From an uncultured Bacilli bacterium (GTDB lineage Bacteria > Bacillota_I > Bacilli_A > RF39 > UBA660), in assembly GCA_934096015.1 (NCBI GenBank), contig CAKOLD010000001.1:32628-96627 (forward strand): a stretch of DNA of 64,000 nt. The letters are read 5' to 3'. This document shows positions 63,931 to 64,000 of this stretch, one piece after another (position 1 is the stretch's first letter; the number at the start of each line of letters is the position of its first letter). A program made the position numbers and the translations under genes. The notes under the pieces are model-generated. The model saw nothing but the letters and a program-made list of their open reading frames with translations. It did not search any database and was not told the DNA's origin.

Positions 63931-64000
63931 AGAATAAAAAGGGGTTGGCTAGTGTGATACTAGCACCAATTCGCCTGTAAGTGAATTGGTACTACATATA
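63931..64000 (-). ncRNA. 3' part of a possible structured RNA, cut by the window edge
   Basis: On the minus strand two hairpins, ACCAATTC/GAATTGGT and GCTAGT/ACTAGC, are followed by CAACCCC and the terminator. The stretch is clearly richer in GC than its surroundings. I see no open frame matching a known protein end. CCCC could pair with GGGG in the terminator loop. I cannot name the RNA. Confidence 0.4.

Overview
The window is about 64 kb of very AT-rich DNA centred on a chromosomal replication origin. Gene content and order (dnaA-dnaN-recF-gyrB-gyrA to the left; rpmH-rnpA-yidC-jag-mnmE-mnmG-rsmG-noc to the right) are those of a low-GC Firmicute. TGA and TAA both end genes and Trp is TGG, so the standard bacterial code applies, not the Mycoplasma code. 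Many genes are compact, overlaps are common, and several neighbours usual in Bacillus are absent (yaaA, yabA, rnmV, rsmI). A single-chain pyruvate:ferredoxin oxidoreductase points to anaerobic life. My inference is an uncultured, genome-reduced, gut-type member of the Bacilli (Erysipelotrichales or RF39-like grade); the sequence alone does not name it.

Layout. 0-16 kb holds housekeeping genes (rnr, secG, eno, femX-like, typA) and an envelope region: a YfhO-type membrane protein, a lipid kinase, a collagen-like protein followed by a glycosyltransferase, tRNA-Cys, then an unfamiliar membrane protein, LysM, PH-domain and thioredoxin-like genes. 16-33 kb, on the minus strand, carries ssrA, divIC-yabQ-yabP, spoVG, veg, yabG, ksgA, a 3D-domain protein, tatD, a T-box-controlled metG interrupted by an in-frame TAA, spoVT, mfd, pth, trmN6-like, yaaT, holB, bofA, recR, ybaB, dnaX, tadA and SRP RNA. 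A 313-bp gap at 32.7-33.0 kb has three perfect parS sites, two of them directly abutting DnaA-box-like sequences. 33-42 kb is gyrA, gyrB, recF, a ComK homologue, dnaN and dnaA. Gene direction flips at 41.8-42.06 kb, the probable oriC.

42-64 kb, on the plus strand, carries rpmH (a shortened L34), rnpA, yidC, jag, mnmE, mnmG, rsmG and noc, then a class A PBP (minus), rpoE, prfA, prmC, spoIIR (with no standard start codon), mntP, murA, rpmE, an ATP-grasp gene, rpiB, ywzB, spoIID, spoIIQ, a degenerate actin-fold-like protein and nifJ. At the right edge a GC-richer structured element ends in a minus-strand terminator.

How it fits together. Sporulation genes are spread through the core operons (yabP, yabQ, spoVG, yabG, spoVT, bofA, spoIIR, spoIID, spoIIQ), so the lineage probably still forms endospores. 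Chromosome segregation and nucleoid occlusion are visible through both noc with two Noc-binding palindromes and the three parS sites; the ParA/ParB pair itself is not in the window. ComK suggests a competence programme. The collagen-like protein and its neighbouring glycosyltransferase look like a surface or spore-surface filament system.
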